From contig JAFDTZ010000041.1 of the NCBI GenBank assembly GCA_019594305.1, positions 1 to 17,441 of the forward strand: a stretch of DNA of 17,441 nucleotides, written 5' to 3'. The position numbers and the translations under genes are program-made. Shown here in pieces: positions 7,707 through 15,600 of the stretch. The notes beneath the pieces are model-generated. The model was given only the letters and a program-made list of their open reading frames with translations. It did not search any database and was not told where the DNA came from. Each line of letters begins with the position of its first letter. The first letter of the stretch is position 1. The DNA comes from Thermoplasmata archaeon. Its GTDB lineage: Archaea > Thermoplasmatota > Thermoplasmata > Halarchaeoplasmatales > Halarchaeoplasmataceae.

Positions 7707-10259
7707 TCAAGTGTCCCTATCATCTGTTTCCGATTCCAGTGTGTTCTCCATCAAGTCCACTAATGATATTAATTGCTCGATTGCCTCTTGATAAACTCCC
7801 TCATCGATAATATTTTTCACCCCTTTTAAATCGTTAATATATTCATCGTACTCTATCCCCTCCTCTTTCATCCTTATCAACAATCCTTTTGCTTCATTCA
7901 AAAGTGAGTGAATATCTTTTATCTCACCAAGATTAACGATCATCTCTTCCGCTAATTCGACACCCTTTGGGTAATCGCCGTTTCTCCCGGCTTCTTTAGC
8001 TTCACCCATCAATTTTTTTAGAGGGTCTATATTGATCTTCAATTTTCTTGATTCCACCAAACCTTCCTTAGCACTCCAGAACTTTTTTTGAAAGTCCTCT
8101 TCAGTTATATCCTCTACTACGATTCCGCCTCCCAAACGCTCCAACAACTCTTCTGCATCCTTGTATACCCCGTGGGCTAGGGAGAGGGCGTTCCTTGCGT
8201 AATCAACAGCCTTCTTTTCTTTACCCTGCTGCATGTACAACACAGCCTTATGGAACCACGCGGGTTCAAATTCCTCGGATATACCGATGCAAGTATCAAA
8301 TGCATCCATAGCCGCCTTTTCTTTACCTTTTTCCGCTAACACTCGGCCGAGACCGAACCATGCTCGTAAACTGCTGCTTCTCTCATCTATAAGTTCTCTG
8401 AATATCACCTCGGCGTCATCTGGCCGACCATATTCTAGATGGATATTTCCCAATAAAAGCCTCTCTTCCCAGTTCTCATCTTCAAGTATTTCCAATGCCT
8501 TTTCGTACTCTTCATTATCTGCAAGATATCTAGCAAAAGCTGTTCTAGCATTAGTACCGTCCATCTCCAGCGCCTTCAAATATGATATTTCGGCCTTTTC
8601 ATTGTTACCCATCTCTCCATAAGCCCTTCCCCTGAGAATATACAGTTCATAGTTGTCAAAAAGTTCTAATGCCTTGTTTGCAGCGACCACCGCTTCCCGA
8701 AACATATTCAGTTCGAGAAGGATGTTTATCTTTTTTATCCAGTGTAACTCATCTTTGTCTGAGCAATCGAGCAATCTATCGTATGTTTCCAAAGCATCTT
8801 CAAAACGGCCAAGTTCTTCCAAGAGAGCACCTTTGGAAAGGAGTGCTGAGAGGTCGTTGAAGCTCTTGAAGTTTTTCTCATAGGCCTTCAAAGCTTGCTC
8901 ATAAGAATGCCTAGCCTCTTCGTACTTACCATGCTCTTCCAGTATAGCCCCCCTCATCTCCCATGCCTCCGCAAAACGAGAATTGACCTTTATGATCTCA
9001 TTAATTGTATCAAGACATTCATCCACTCTTCCCAGCATCTCTAGGACCTCTGCTTTGACGAACAATGCCTTTTCGTAATTTGGATTCAGATCGAGAGATA
9101 TGTTAACTTCTTCAAGTCCTTCCTCGACCTTTCCTGTTTTGGCTAAAGCGTGACCTAGGGCATAGTGATAGTAATCCATATCCGGGCTAATCTTGATAGC
9201 TTTTTTATGGTATTCCACAGATTCTTCATGCCTACCTAACTTATCCAGAACATTACCGATATTATTCAAAGCTATATGATATTCAGGATTTACCTCCAGG
9301 GCTTTAACAAAGTACGGTAAACTATCTTCATATCTACTCATATTGTAAAGTGCGTTTCCAAGGTTGTTCCAGAGTACTTCGTTTTCCCGGTCGGTCTTAG
9401 CAGCCTCTTTATAATGTTTTACCGCCTTATCGTAATCCCCGGTTGTGTGATATAGGTACGCTATGTTGTAGTGGGCGGGACCGAAATCAGGGGCGATCCC
9501 AATCGCACGTTTATAGCATTTAATGGCTTCCGAGTAGCTTCCCATTGAGAACAGAACATAGCCTTTATTATTCCATACCTCTTCGTCCTGTGAATATGAA
9601 AGTATGCTTTCGTAAGTATCATAGGATTCTTTGTGTCGTCCGAGATTTAAAAGGGTGTCTCCGCGTAATTTCCACAGATCTAAGTTGCCTTCTTCAATAC
9701 TAAGAGCTTCGTCGTAAACTCTTAGGGCACCGTTAAAATCGCCTGCATCGTTTAATATCTTGCCTTTCTTCATCAATAGTTCTACATGATCCCCTTTTCC
9801 CATCCTTACCCCCTCCTCTGCAGCCTTCTTCGCCTTACGATGTTTACCCGCTTCTATGTAAGCTTCGGCCTTATCAAAGTAGGGCAGATCGTAACTGGGG
9901 TCGAGTGATATCACCTTGTCATAGCATTCAATTGCCTCGTCATAAAGACCCATATACATCAATGAGTTGCCTTTGTTATGCCAAGCCGTCAAGTAGTCTT
10001 CCCTCAAATTTATTGCTTCGTTATATGCTCCTACAGCTAATTCATGTTCCTTTAGGGTATCTAATGCGACCCCTTTGTTGTTATAAATAATCTCGTTTGC
10101 TTCTATTTCAAGGGCAAGGTCATAAAGATCTATAGCTTCACGTAATTTACCGTGGTCACATAGCTCATCGGCCTTTCTTAACAGCTCTGCCACTCTGTTA
10201 TTTTCAACCATACCGAGTTCCGTTGGAAACGACTGCAGTATCAAGGTAATCAAATACAT
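7707..10259 (-). CDS. Large TPR-repeat protein, about 20 repeats with helical C-terminal domain
   Basis: An 850-aa soluble protein made almost wholly of tetratricopeptide repeats. About twenty 33-34-residue units run from about residue 20 to 700, with the usual W/Y-x2-KG, G-x-Y-x-EA and ALxxxP spacing (for example WNNKGYVLFSMGSYSEAI). The last about 150 residues are charged, helical and not TPR-like, and I do not recognise them. TPR superhelices bind peptides or partner proteins, so a scaffold role is likely; no enzyme domain is present. The ATG at 10259 has AAAGGAG 4 nt upstream. The alternative ATG at 10211 would drop a short hydrophobic leader (MYLITLILQS) but has no clear SD. The first 16 residues could be real or not. 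The gene appears to lead a block with ychF and polB. It has no visible signal peptide cleavage site or membrane helix beyond that short stretch. Confidence 0.92.
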   Translation of the reverse strand: MYLITLILQSFPTELGMVENNRVAELLRKADELCDHGKLREAIDLYDLALEIEANEIIYNNKGVALDTLKEHELAVGAYNEAINLREDYLTAWHNKGNSLMYMGLYDEAIECYDKVISLDPSYDLPYFDKAEAYIEAGKHRKAKKAAEEGVRMGKGDHVELLMKKGKILNDAGDFNGALRVYDEALSIEEGNLDLWKLRGDTLLNLGRHKESYDTYESILSYSQDEEVWNNKGYVLFSMGSYSEAIKCYKRAIGIAPDFGPAHYNIAYLYHTTGDYDKAVKHYKEAAKTDRENEVLWNNLGNALYNMSRYEDSLPYFVKALEVNPEYHIALNNIGNVLDKLGRHEESVEYHKKAIKISPDMDYYHYALGHALAKTGKVEEGLEEVNISLDLNPNYEKALFVKAEVLEMLGRVDECLDTINEIIKVNSRFAEAWEMRGAILEEHGKYEEARHSYEQALKAYEKNFKSFNDLSALLSKGALLEELGRFEDALETYDRLLDCSDKDELHWIKKINILLELNMFREAVVAANKALELFDNYELYILRGRAYGEMGNNEKAEISYLKALEMDGTNARTAFARYLADNEEYEKALEILEDENWEERLLLGNIHLEYGRPDDAEVIFRELIDERSSSLRAWFGLGRVLAEKGKEKAAMDAFDTCIGISEEFEPAWFHKAVLYMQQGKEKKAVDYARNALSLAHGVYKDAEELLERLGGGIVVEDITEEDFQKKFWSAKEGLVESRKLKINIDPLKKLMGEAKEAGRNGDYPKGVELAEEMIVNLGEIKDIHSLLNEAKGLLIRMKEEGIEYDEYINDLKGVKNIIDEGVYQEAIEQLISLVDLMENTLESETDDRDT

Positions 10260-10263
10260 ATTT

Positions 10264-10270
10264 CTCCTTT
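10264..10270 (-). promoter_or_regulatory. Ribosome binding site of the TPR gene
   Basis: AAAGGAG on the minus strand, 4 nt before the ATG at 10259. This is the best SD near this gene and the main reason for preferring the longer protein over the ATG at 10211. Confidence 0.5.
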
Positions 10271-10288
10271 AACTAGCTTTATCTAGTT
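10271..10288 (-). promoter_or_regulatory. Perfect dyad AACTAG-N6-CTAGTT in the TPR gene leader
   Basis: Six-base perfect inverted arms with a six-base spacer, placed between the T-rich/TATA-like stretch at 10294-10320 and the SD of the TPR gene. It could be a repressor operator near the transcript start or a small 5'UTR hairpin that presents or hides the SD. It would control the whole TPR-YchF-PolB block. No trans-acting factor is known. Confidence 0.35.
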
Positions 10289-10293
10289 ATCTT

Positions 10294-10320
10294 GAAAGAA
10301 AAGATAAAGATAAAAGGTTT
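10294..10320 (-). promoter_or_regulatory. T-rich stretch: possible TATA region of the TPR operon and/or terminator of the zinc-ribbon gene
   Basis: On the minus strand this reads as T-rich with repeated TTTATC. It lies 33-59 nt after the stop of the upstream coiled-coil gene and 35-60 nt before the TPR start. It could serve as a U-tract terminator for the former, a weak TATA/BRE region for the latter, or both. It is less TATA-like than the elements at 11701 and 12573. Confidence 0.3.
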
Positions 10321-10352
10321 TCTGAGAGGCCGTCTTTAGATGGAAGCGTGTA

Positions 10353-11648
10353 TTAGACTATCCTTTTCTTCTGCGTGGTCCTATCTTTAGTCTCTATGTC
10401 TGCACCGCAAGCGTAACACATTTCAGCACTCGGGCTGAGTTCGGTACCACATACGGGACAGGTGATGCCTTCATCATCTCCACCGACGTTTTTTACATCC
10501 GTGCCGCAAGCATAACACATCTCAGCGTCGGGGCTGAGTTCGGTGCCGCAGTTTGGACAGGATATATCATCAGCTTCCTCTTCTTCAGGCTCCTCACCTC
10601 CGATCTCGGTGCCGCAAGCATAGCATATCTCAGCATCCGGACTGAGTTCGGTACCACAGTTGGGACAACTAACTTCTCCTTCAGGTTCTTCCTCAGGTTC
10701 TCCTTCAGGTTCTTCTTCAGGTTCTCCTTCAGGTTCTTCTTCAGGTTCTTCTTCAGGTTCTTCTTCAGGTTCTTCTTCAGGTTCTTCTTCAGGTTCTCCT
10801 TCAGGTTCTTCTTCAGGTTCTTCTTCAGGTTCTTCTTCAGGTTCTTCCTCAGGTTCTTCTTCAGGTTCTTCTTCAGGTTCTTCCTCAGGTTCTTCTTCAG
10901 GTTCCTCTACCTCGGGTATCTCACTTACTTCCTCGGCGGAAGGTACCTCCGTTCGGTCGGGCACAGGAGGCACATCCAAATGGGGTGCGGATTCACTCTC
11001 AAGGATCAATTCCTTCTCACGTTCCAGCATCTTTTGATGTGCTTCAAGAAGTCTTCTCCTTTTATCGGATAATTCTTTGTCCTGATCAAGGAGCATCTTT
11101 TCCTTTTCCATGATGTCATTGCTCTCTTGAATGTTGCTCTCCAAGGACACCTGCAATTTTGAAAGGGCTTCTATGCTTTCCATCCTCTTATCCAGCATCT
11201 CCTCTTCTTTGGATACGATTATACTTTCCCTTACATCAAGATCTTTTTCCCTTTCGAGCATGGACTCCTCCCTATCTACCAGCGACTGTTGTTTACCGAT
11301 TATATCTTCCCTGATCCTCTCTGCCTTCTCGACTCTCGATACAAGGGTTTCCCTGAGGGATGTAATCTCATTCCTTTCTTCGTCGAGCTTCTGTCTTGTG
11401 CTTTCTAACGCGTCCCGCTGTTCGTCTATCTCTGCTTTTACAGTCTTCAACTGTTCCGCTTCTTCAGAGATCTCTCTTTTCTTGGAGTTAATGTCCTCTT
11501 CGCGTTCTCTTAACTGCTGTTCTCGCTCTTCCAGTTCATTTTCCTTTTCAGAGAGTTTTCCCGCTCTTTCGTCCAACTCCTGTTTCTGCTGTTTGAGCTT
11601 GCCCATGAAGCCTTCCATTTCCGATAGAAATCCATCTTCTTCTGCCAA
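10353..11648 (-). CDS. Coiled-coil protein with Glu/Pro repeat linker and three C-terminal zinc ribbons
   Basis: A 431-aa cytoplasmic protein of three parts. Residues 1 to about 220 form a long charged coiled coil (many EREEDI, LEERE heptads), likely an oligomer rod. Residues 249-324 are 19 units of EPEE/EPEG, an extended acidic linker. Three near-identical zinc ribbons follow, each CPxCGTELSPxAExCYACG (328-347, 364-383, 397-416), with all four cysteines kept in each. The end is basic (KKRIV). No enzyme domain is visible, so a binding or scaffold role is inferred: zinc ribbons bind protein or nucleic acid and the rod spaces them. The TTG start has GGGGGA 7 nt upstream and a good TATA box; the next Met codon, residue 11, is an alternative. 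It lies just downstream of the KaiC-like ATPase on the same strand but has its own promoter. I do not recognise a named family. Confidence 0.9.
   Translation of the reverse strand: MAEEDGFLSEMEGFMGKLKQQKQELDERAGKLSEKENELEEREQQLREREEDINSKKREISEEAEQLKTVKAEIDEQRDALESTRQKLDEERNEITSLRETLVSRVEKAERIREDIIGKQQSLVDREESMLEREKDLDVRESIIVSKEEEMLDKRMESIEALSKLQVSLESNIQESNDIMEKEKMLLDQDKELSDKRRRLLEAHQKMLEREKELILESESAPHLDVPPVPDRTEVPSAEEVSEIPEVEEPEEEPEEEPEEEPEEEPEEEPEEEPEEEPEEEPEGEPEEEPEEEPEEEPEEEPEEEPEGEPEEEPEGEPEEEPEGEVSCPNCGTELSPDAEICYACGTEIGGEEPEEEEADDISCPNCGTELSPDAEMCYACGTDVKNVGGDDEGITCPVCGTELSPSAEMCYACGADIETKDRTTQKKRIV
10681..10908 (-). repeat. 19 tandem 12-bp units encoding EPEE/EPEG
   Basis: An in-frame 12-bp tandem repeat inside the coiled-coil/zinc-ribbon gene. 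Nineteen units differ only at a few positions (Glu/Gly and GAA/GAG variants). Copy number can change by slippage without a frameshift, so the acidic linker may vary between strains. Confidence 0.95.
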
Positions 11649-11700
11649 TTTTATTCCCCCGAGGGTATTGCGTATGTAACAGAGGCTAATAGCCCTTCTG

Positions 11701-11711
11701 TTTTATATAAC
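11701..11711 (-). promoter_or_regulatory. TATA box GTTATATAAAA of the coiled-coil/zinc-ribbon gene
   Basis: On the minus strand GTTATATAAAA lies about 53 nt before the TTG start, in the 87-nt gap after the KaiC-like gene. A start about 25 nt downstream would give a leader of about 30 nt containing the G-rich SD. The identical 11-mer precedes the KaiC-like gene (12573-12583), which strengthens both calls. Confidence 0.55.
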
Positions 11712-11735
11712 TTACGAAGTTCGTTCATATTATCA

Positions 11736-12446
11736 TCACTCAAATATAGGTCCGAGTATTTTTAGTCCGTTTTCTCCTACCTCCAAGGCGTGTTTTTCCA
11801 TGCTGTGTCTGCATGCACGCATCTTTTCGATCTGAAGGTATCTGGTCAATTTACCTCTGTTCCGGTCCAGGCCGAGCATGATCAGGCCATCCACTAGGAA
11901 ACCTTCGTTTCCAAGAAGATTTGCTTCGCCGCCGATGCTTCTTTCCATAACTATGAAGCTGTAAAGGTCTAGGTCACGTAAGAGTTTGAAAAAGTAGAAC
12001 ATCTTCTTTCTCATGTTCTTTTCGTGTTCCATCAAAGAGTACAACGCACCCAATGAGTCCAGGGCGAATAGCTTGAAACGATCTCCTCTTTCTTCCTTGA
12101 AGTGCCTGAGCATCTTTTCGAGGAAGTCAATGTAGTCGGTGCCTTCGCCTTCTTCTACTATTTGGTCTATCTCACGTAGATCGGTTATATCGGAAACCTG
12201 CATGTTTAGACTGAGGTCTATACCAAGGCTTTGCATGTTATTCAGGTGACTATCAACGGTCTCTTCCAATGTTGTGTATATACCAAATGTGCCTGTTTTT
12301 TCAACATATTTAGTCATCACATGATAACAAAAGCTAGTTTTCATAGACCCCGGCGGTCCTGTTATAAGAACCACTTTGGGTGAATCTATATCTGTGACGA
12401 ATACTCTGTCAAGTCCTGGTATGGTATCCCGGAGCATCTTTACCAC
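11736..12446 (-). CDS. Single-domain KaiC-like (RecA superfamily, RAD55/GvpD-like) ATPase
   Basis: A 236-aa P-loop ATPase of the KaiC/RAD55 type, half the length of two-domain KaiC. Walker A is GPPGSMKT (30-37), with Met35 where GxxxxGK[ST] normally has Gly. Walker B is KLFALDS (D130). The paired glutamates after strand 2 are kept (TTLEE, E61-E62), matching KaiC's catalytic EE. The C-terminal RGKLTRYLQIEKMRACRHS segment follows the KaiC pattern (RGxxSRxxxVxKMRGxxH), but KaiC's Ser/Thr autophosphorylation pair is not evident. It probably binds ATP and oligomerises, acting in signalling or regulation rather than as a clock. The start is GTG at 12446, with ATG at 12437 as an alternative; both have weak SDs, and an AATATTAAA box about 30 nt upstream could give a nearly leaderless message. 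Its neighbour is the coiled-coil/zinc-ribbon gene. Confidence 0.9.
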   Translation of the reverse strand: MVKMLRDTIPGLDRVFVTDIDSPKVVLITGPPGSMKTSFCYHVMTKYVEKTGTFGIYTTLEETVDSHLNNMQSLGIDLSLNMQVSDITDLREIDQIVEEGEGTDYIDFLEKMLRHFKEERGDRFKLFALDSLGALYSLMEHEKNMRKKMFYFFKLLRDLDLYSFIVMERSIGGEANLLGNEGFLVDGLIMLGLDRNRGKLTRYLQIEKMRACRHSMEKHALEVGENGLKILGPIFE

Positions 12447-12476
12447 TTTTTCTCAAAGGGGATTAACTACTTTGCA

Positions 12477-12485
12477 TTTAATATT
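12477..12485 (-). promoter_or_regulatory. Proximal TATA-like box of the KaiC-like gene
   Basis: AATATTAAA on the minus strand, about 30 nt before the GTG start. A transcript starting about 25 nt downstream would have almost no leader, which fits the weak SD of this gene. It competes with the stronger TATA at 12573-12583. Confidence 0.35.
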
Positions 12486-12551
12486 ATCGATGGTTTACGT
12501 GCATTTTTCAAGAAAAGTGTTTTCCGTGAGCAAGAAACAAGAAAAAGCCAC

Positions 12552-12566
12552 AAAATCAAAGATTTT
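12552..12566 (-). promoter_or_regulatory. Dyad AAAATC-N3-GATTTT below the distal TATA box
   Basis: Perfect six-base arms with a three-base spacer, lying between the TATA box at 12573-12583 and the expected transcript start near 12550. That is a usual place for archaeal repressor operators. It is A/T-rich, so chance is quite possible. Confidence 0.3.
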
Positions 12567-12572
12567 CTTTAT

Positions 12573-12583
12573 TTTTATATAAC
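12573..12583 (-). promoter_or_regulatory. Distal TATA box GTTATATAAAA upstream of the KaiC-like gene
   Basis: Identical over 11 nt to the TATA element of the coiled-coil/zinc-ribbon gene. It lies about 127 nt before the GTG start, implying a leader of about 100 nt or a separate short transcript. No convincing small gene is seen in the leader: only a six-codon ATG frame at 12504-12484 and short GTG/TTG frames. Confidence 0.45.
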
Positions 12584-12634
12584 ACCCCATCATATTTAAA
12601 GAATATATGGTTTAGAGTGTTCATATTTCCTATG

Positions 12635-12660
12635 AGAGAAAAAAGAAAAGGAAGGGGTTT
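12635..12660 (-). terminator. Pyrimidine/U-rich terminator after the protease gene
   Basis: Read on the minus strand, the stretch beginning 15 nt after the protease stop is almost pure C/T, with a run of six T. This fits archaeal U-tract termination and separates the protease transcript from the KaiC-like promoter region. Confidence 0.45.
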
Positions 12661-12674
12661 TCGAAGATTACCGA

Positions 12675-15600
12675 CTATTCCGGTGGTGGCGGAGGGGGAG
12701 TATCTTCCGATATAGTACCCGGTTCTTCCATCGGTGGTGGAGTATCTTCCATCGGTGGTGGAGTATCTTCCATCGGTGGTGGAGTATCTTCCATCGGTGG
12801 TGGAGTATCTTCAGGCATAGCACCCGGTTCTTCCGGTGCGGGGGGTTCTGCTTTCTTTCTCTTCTTTACTATTATCACTATTATTATTACCAATATCAGT
12901 AGAAGAAGTAGTAACAGAATCCAGCACAAGTCCCCAAATAACAATTCTTCCAGAGAGTCGCTTTCTATGGTTACAACGGTTGGGTCTGATGTAACACCAT
13001 TGTATGTGGCGGTTACCTCATAATCACCTGCGGAATCCTTGTTGAACACACCGTTCGCATCCGCGTTCTGCCAGGTGAAGTCCGTTACCGTATCTGTGAT
13101 CAGGTTTCCGTACTCGTCCCGGGCTTCGGCGCTGAATATAAGGTCTTCTCCCTTATCAACGGTTTGTGGTGTCGACGGAGATATTGTTACACTAGCTACG
13201 CTTGCGGGTACCACGTTAACAGTTGTTGGATCCGATGTGACACCCTCGTAGGTTGCGGTTACCTCGTATTCATCGGCAGTCTCTTGGTTGAACACACCGT
13301 TTACATCTGTGTTCAGCCAGGTGAAGTCCGTTACTGTATCAGTTATCAGGTTACCGTACTCATCTCGTGCTTCGGCACTGAACACCAGATCGGCTCCCGC
13401 ATTAACGGTTTGCAGTGTCGACGGTGATATTGTTACGGTAGCTACGCCGGCCGGTACCACGGTCACCGTGGTCGGATCCGATGATTCACCATCATAGGTT
13501 GCGGTCACCTGGTATCCATCGGCAGTCTCCTGGTTGAACACACCGTTCGCATTCGCGTTCTGCCAGGCGAAGTCAGTTACCGTATCGGTTATCAGGTTAC
13601 CGTACACGTCCAATGCCTCTGCGGTGAATTCCAAGTCTTCTCCCGCTTCGACGGTTTGAGGTGTTGACGGGGTGATCGTTACCGTATGTACTCCACCCGG
13701 TACTACGGTCAGTGTTGCATCAGATGTCAGAGCTCCGTATTCTCCGGTCACTGTCCACTCGTCTGCTATTTCGGAAGTGTACACATTATCGGCCCAACTG
13801 CCGCCAGCTTCCGCTTCTATGGACCAGACCGTATCAACGGTAACATCATCGATGGGATTACCGAATTCGTCTGCGGTTGAACCGGTGTATGCCTGTGTAT
13901 CGCCGGCGGATATTTCCGACGTTCTGGGATGTATGACGAATCCCACGGCTGCTCCTGCTTCTACCGTCAGTATTGCGGTCCCGTTGACTTCTTCGTATTC
14001 GCCGGTTACTGTCCAAACATCTGCGAATTCGGAACTGTATACATTGTCCATCCAGCTGCCACCTGCCTCTTCTTCTATCGACCAGACTGTATCAGCGGTA
14101 ACATCTCCGATCACGTTACCGTACTCGTCTTCCGCTATGGCGGTGTACGTTTGAGTATCTCCTGCTGTGATGGTCGAGGATTCAGGGTCGATATTTAGTA
14201 TACTAGCTTCACCGGGATGTACAACGAAATCGTCGGACCTAGTGACACCTCCGATGGTTACATAAGCCGTATAGTCGTCGGCGGTGGTGAGCTCTAGCGC
14301 TGCCCAGGCATATACCGCATAGCCGTCATCGAAGGTTAGGTCCGCGGTTATATCGTTTCCGTCGATATGTATATCAACGCTGTAAACGCCGTCTAAGGGT
14401 ACGCCTTCATCGGTGGCATCGGAGATAACGATCGTCGGATACTCTCCGGCGATGATATCATCTACGGTTACATTGAACTCATAAGTCACCGGCGCACCGG
14501 GCTCTTGCACCGCATTGGTGTTCATCTCCTCGAACCCGTTGGTGCCTACAGCACGTACGACGTACCACCAATATATGTCGTCCAGCATACCTCTGCCTAA
14601 GTCCAGGAACGAATATTCAGATGAACCATCGGCCGGGAAGCTGTCTATAAGGGTACTACCGTCCCAGGGTCCCGAGAAGAATTCCGAGCGATATAGGTTA
14701 TAATGGTCGACCTCACCGAGGGTTTCATCGGGACTGAGTTCCCAGGTTATGAGGTTGTGGTCGTCATCCTCACCTCCGCCAACCGGGATAGCGAATCCTG
14801 CGACTTCAATTCCACCAGGGAAATCACCAACGTGTGTGGATTCAGCGGTAGCAGTGTTTATTATATATAATCCGGAAGGAGTTCCATCTCCGAAATAAGC
14901 TGCCTGATAAAGTGTTCCGGTGCTTGTATCATATGCCATATCCTGGGCGTATAAAAGCTGCATACCGGTATCTCCGATACTCGTCGCTTCTCCTGTATCC
15001 ATATCTATGGAATAAAGGTCCGAATTGGCAGAAAAGTCCACGGTGGTACCGTACATGTTTCCATTTCCGTCACAAGCTATACCGATCATCGAATAGGCGA
15101 TTCCAAAACCACCGACAATAGTTGATGAACCATCACTAGGGTCAACAGTATACAGTGTATCACCGGTGGCGCCGTACATGGTGTCCGTGGAATCATCGTA
15201 TGCAAGACCGTTGAACGAGGGGGTTGCTCCCACATAGGTCATTGATCCGTCCGTGTGATCGATGGTCCAGAGACCTCCATTATATTGACTTCCGTACCAC
15301 GTACCTTGAACCCAAGTAGCACCTCCGATGAAGTTTCCCGCTTCATTGGGTGCGATATAGTTTATGGTTCCGGGATCGTCAGGTTCAAACCACATTGAAT
15401 CGTCCCCTGGAAATACTTCAAAGGCAAAGAATTCCTCAGGAGCTCCCGTGTGTACCACATCGAGATTCTCGGCTGGTGCCGGTGGTATACCTATTATGTC
15501 GAAAAGCTCGCTTGTATTTTCACTCCAGCGTCCCACTTCATCCACTGCACGTGCACGTATCATGGCCTCGGAAGTGTGTACGTTTGGAACGGTCCATGTG

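Noticed and set aside
7636..7710. Longer ychF start at TTG 7710
   Set aside because: It adds 25 basic residues before the family's usual MxIGLVGKPN start, and the ATG at 7635 has the better SD and spacing. The 4-nt overlap with the TPR stop keeps it possible.
10660..11037. Plus-strand open frame encoding Gly/Ser repeats (SSSGSSSG)
   Set aside because: It is the antisense of the EPEE repeat in the zinc-ribbon gene. The minus-strand frame has a start, coiled coil and zinc ribbons; the plus frame has no domain.
11736..12446. Circadian KaiC
   Set aside because: It has only one RecA domain, no evident Ser/Thr phosphorylation pair, and no kaiA or kaiB nearby.
12484..12550. Small gene in the leader of the KaiC-like gene
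   Set aside because: The frames are only 6 to 30 codons long, mostly from TTG or GTG, with no convincing SD.
12727..13700. Regular repeats resembling a CRISPR array
   Set aside because: The 21-bp and 246-bp repeats are in frame, have no unique spacers, and encode protein repeats.
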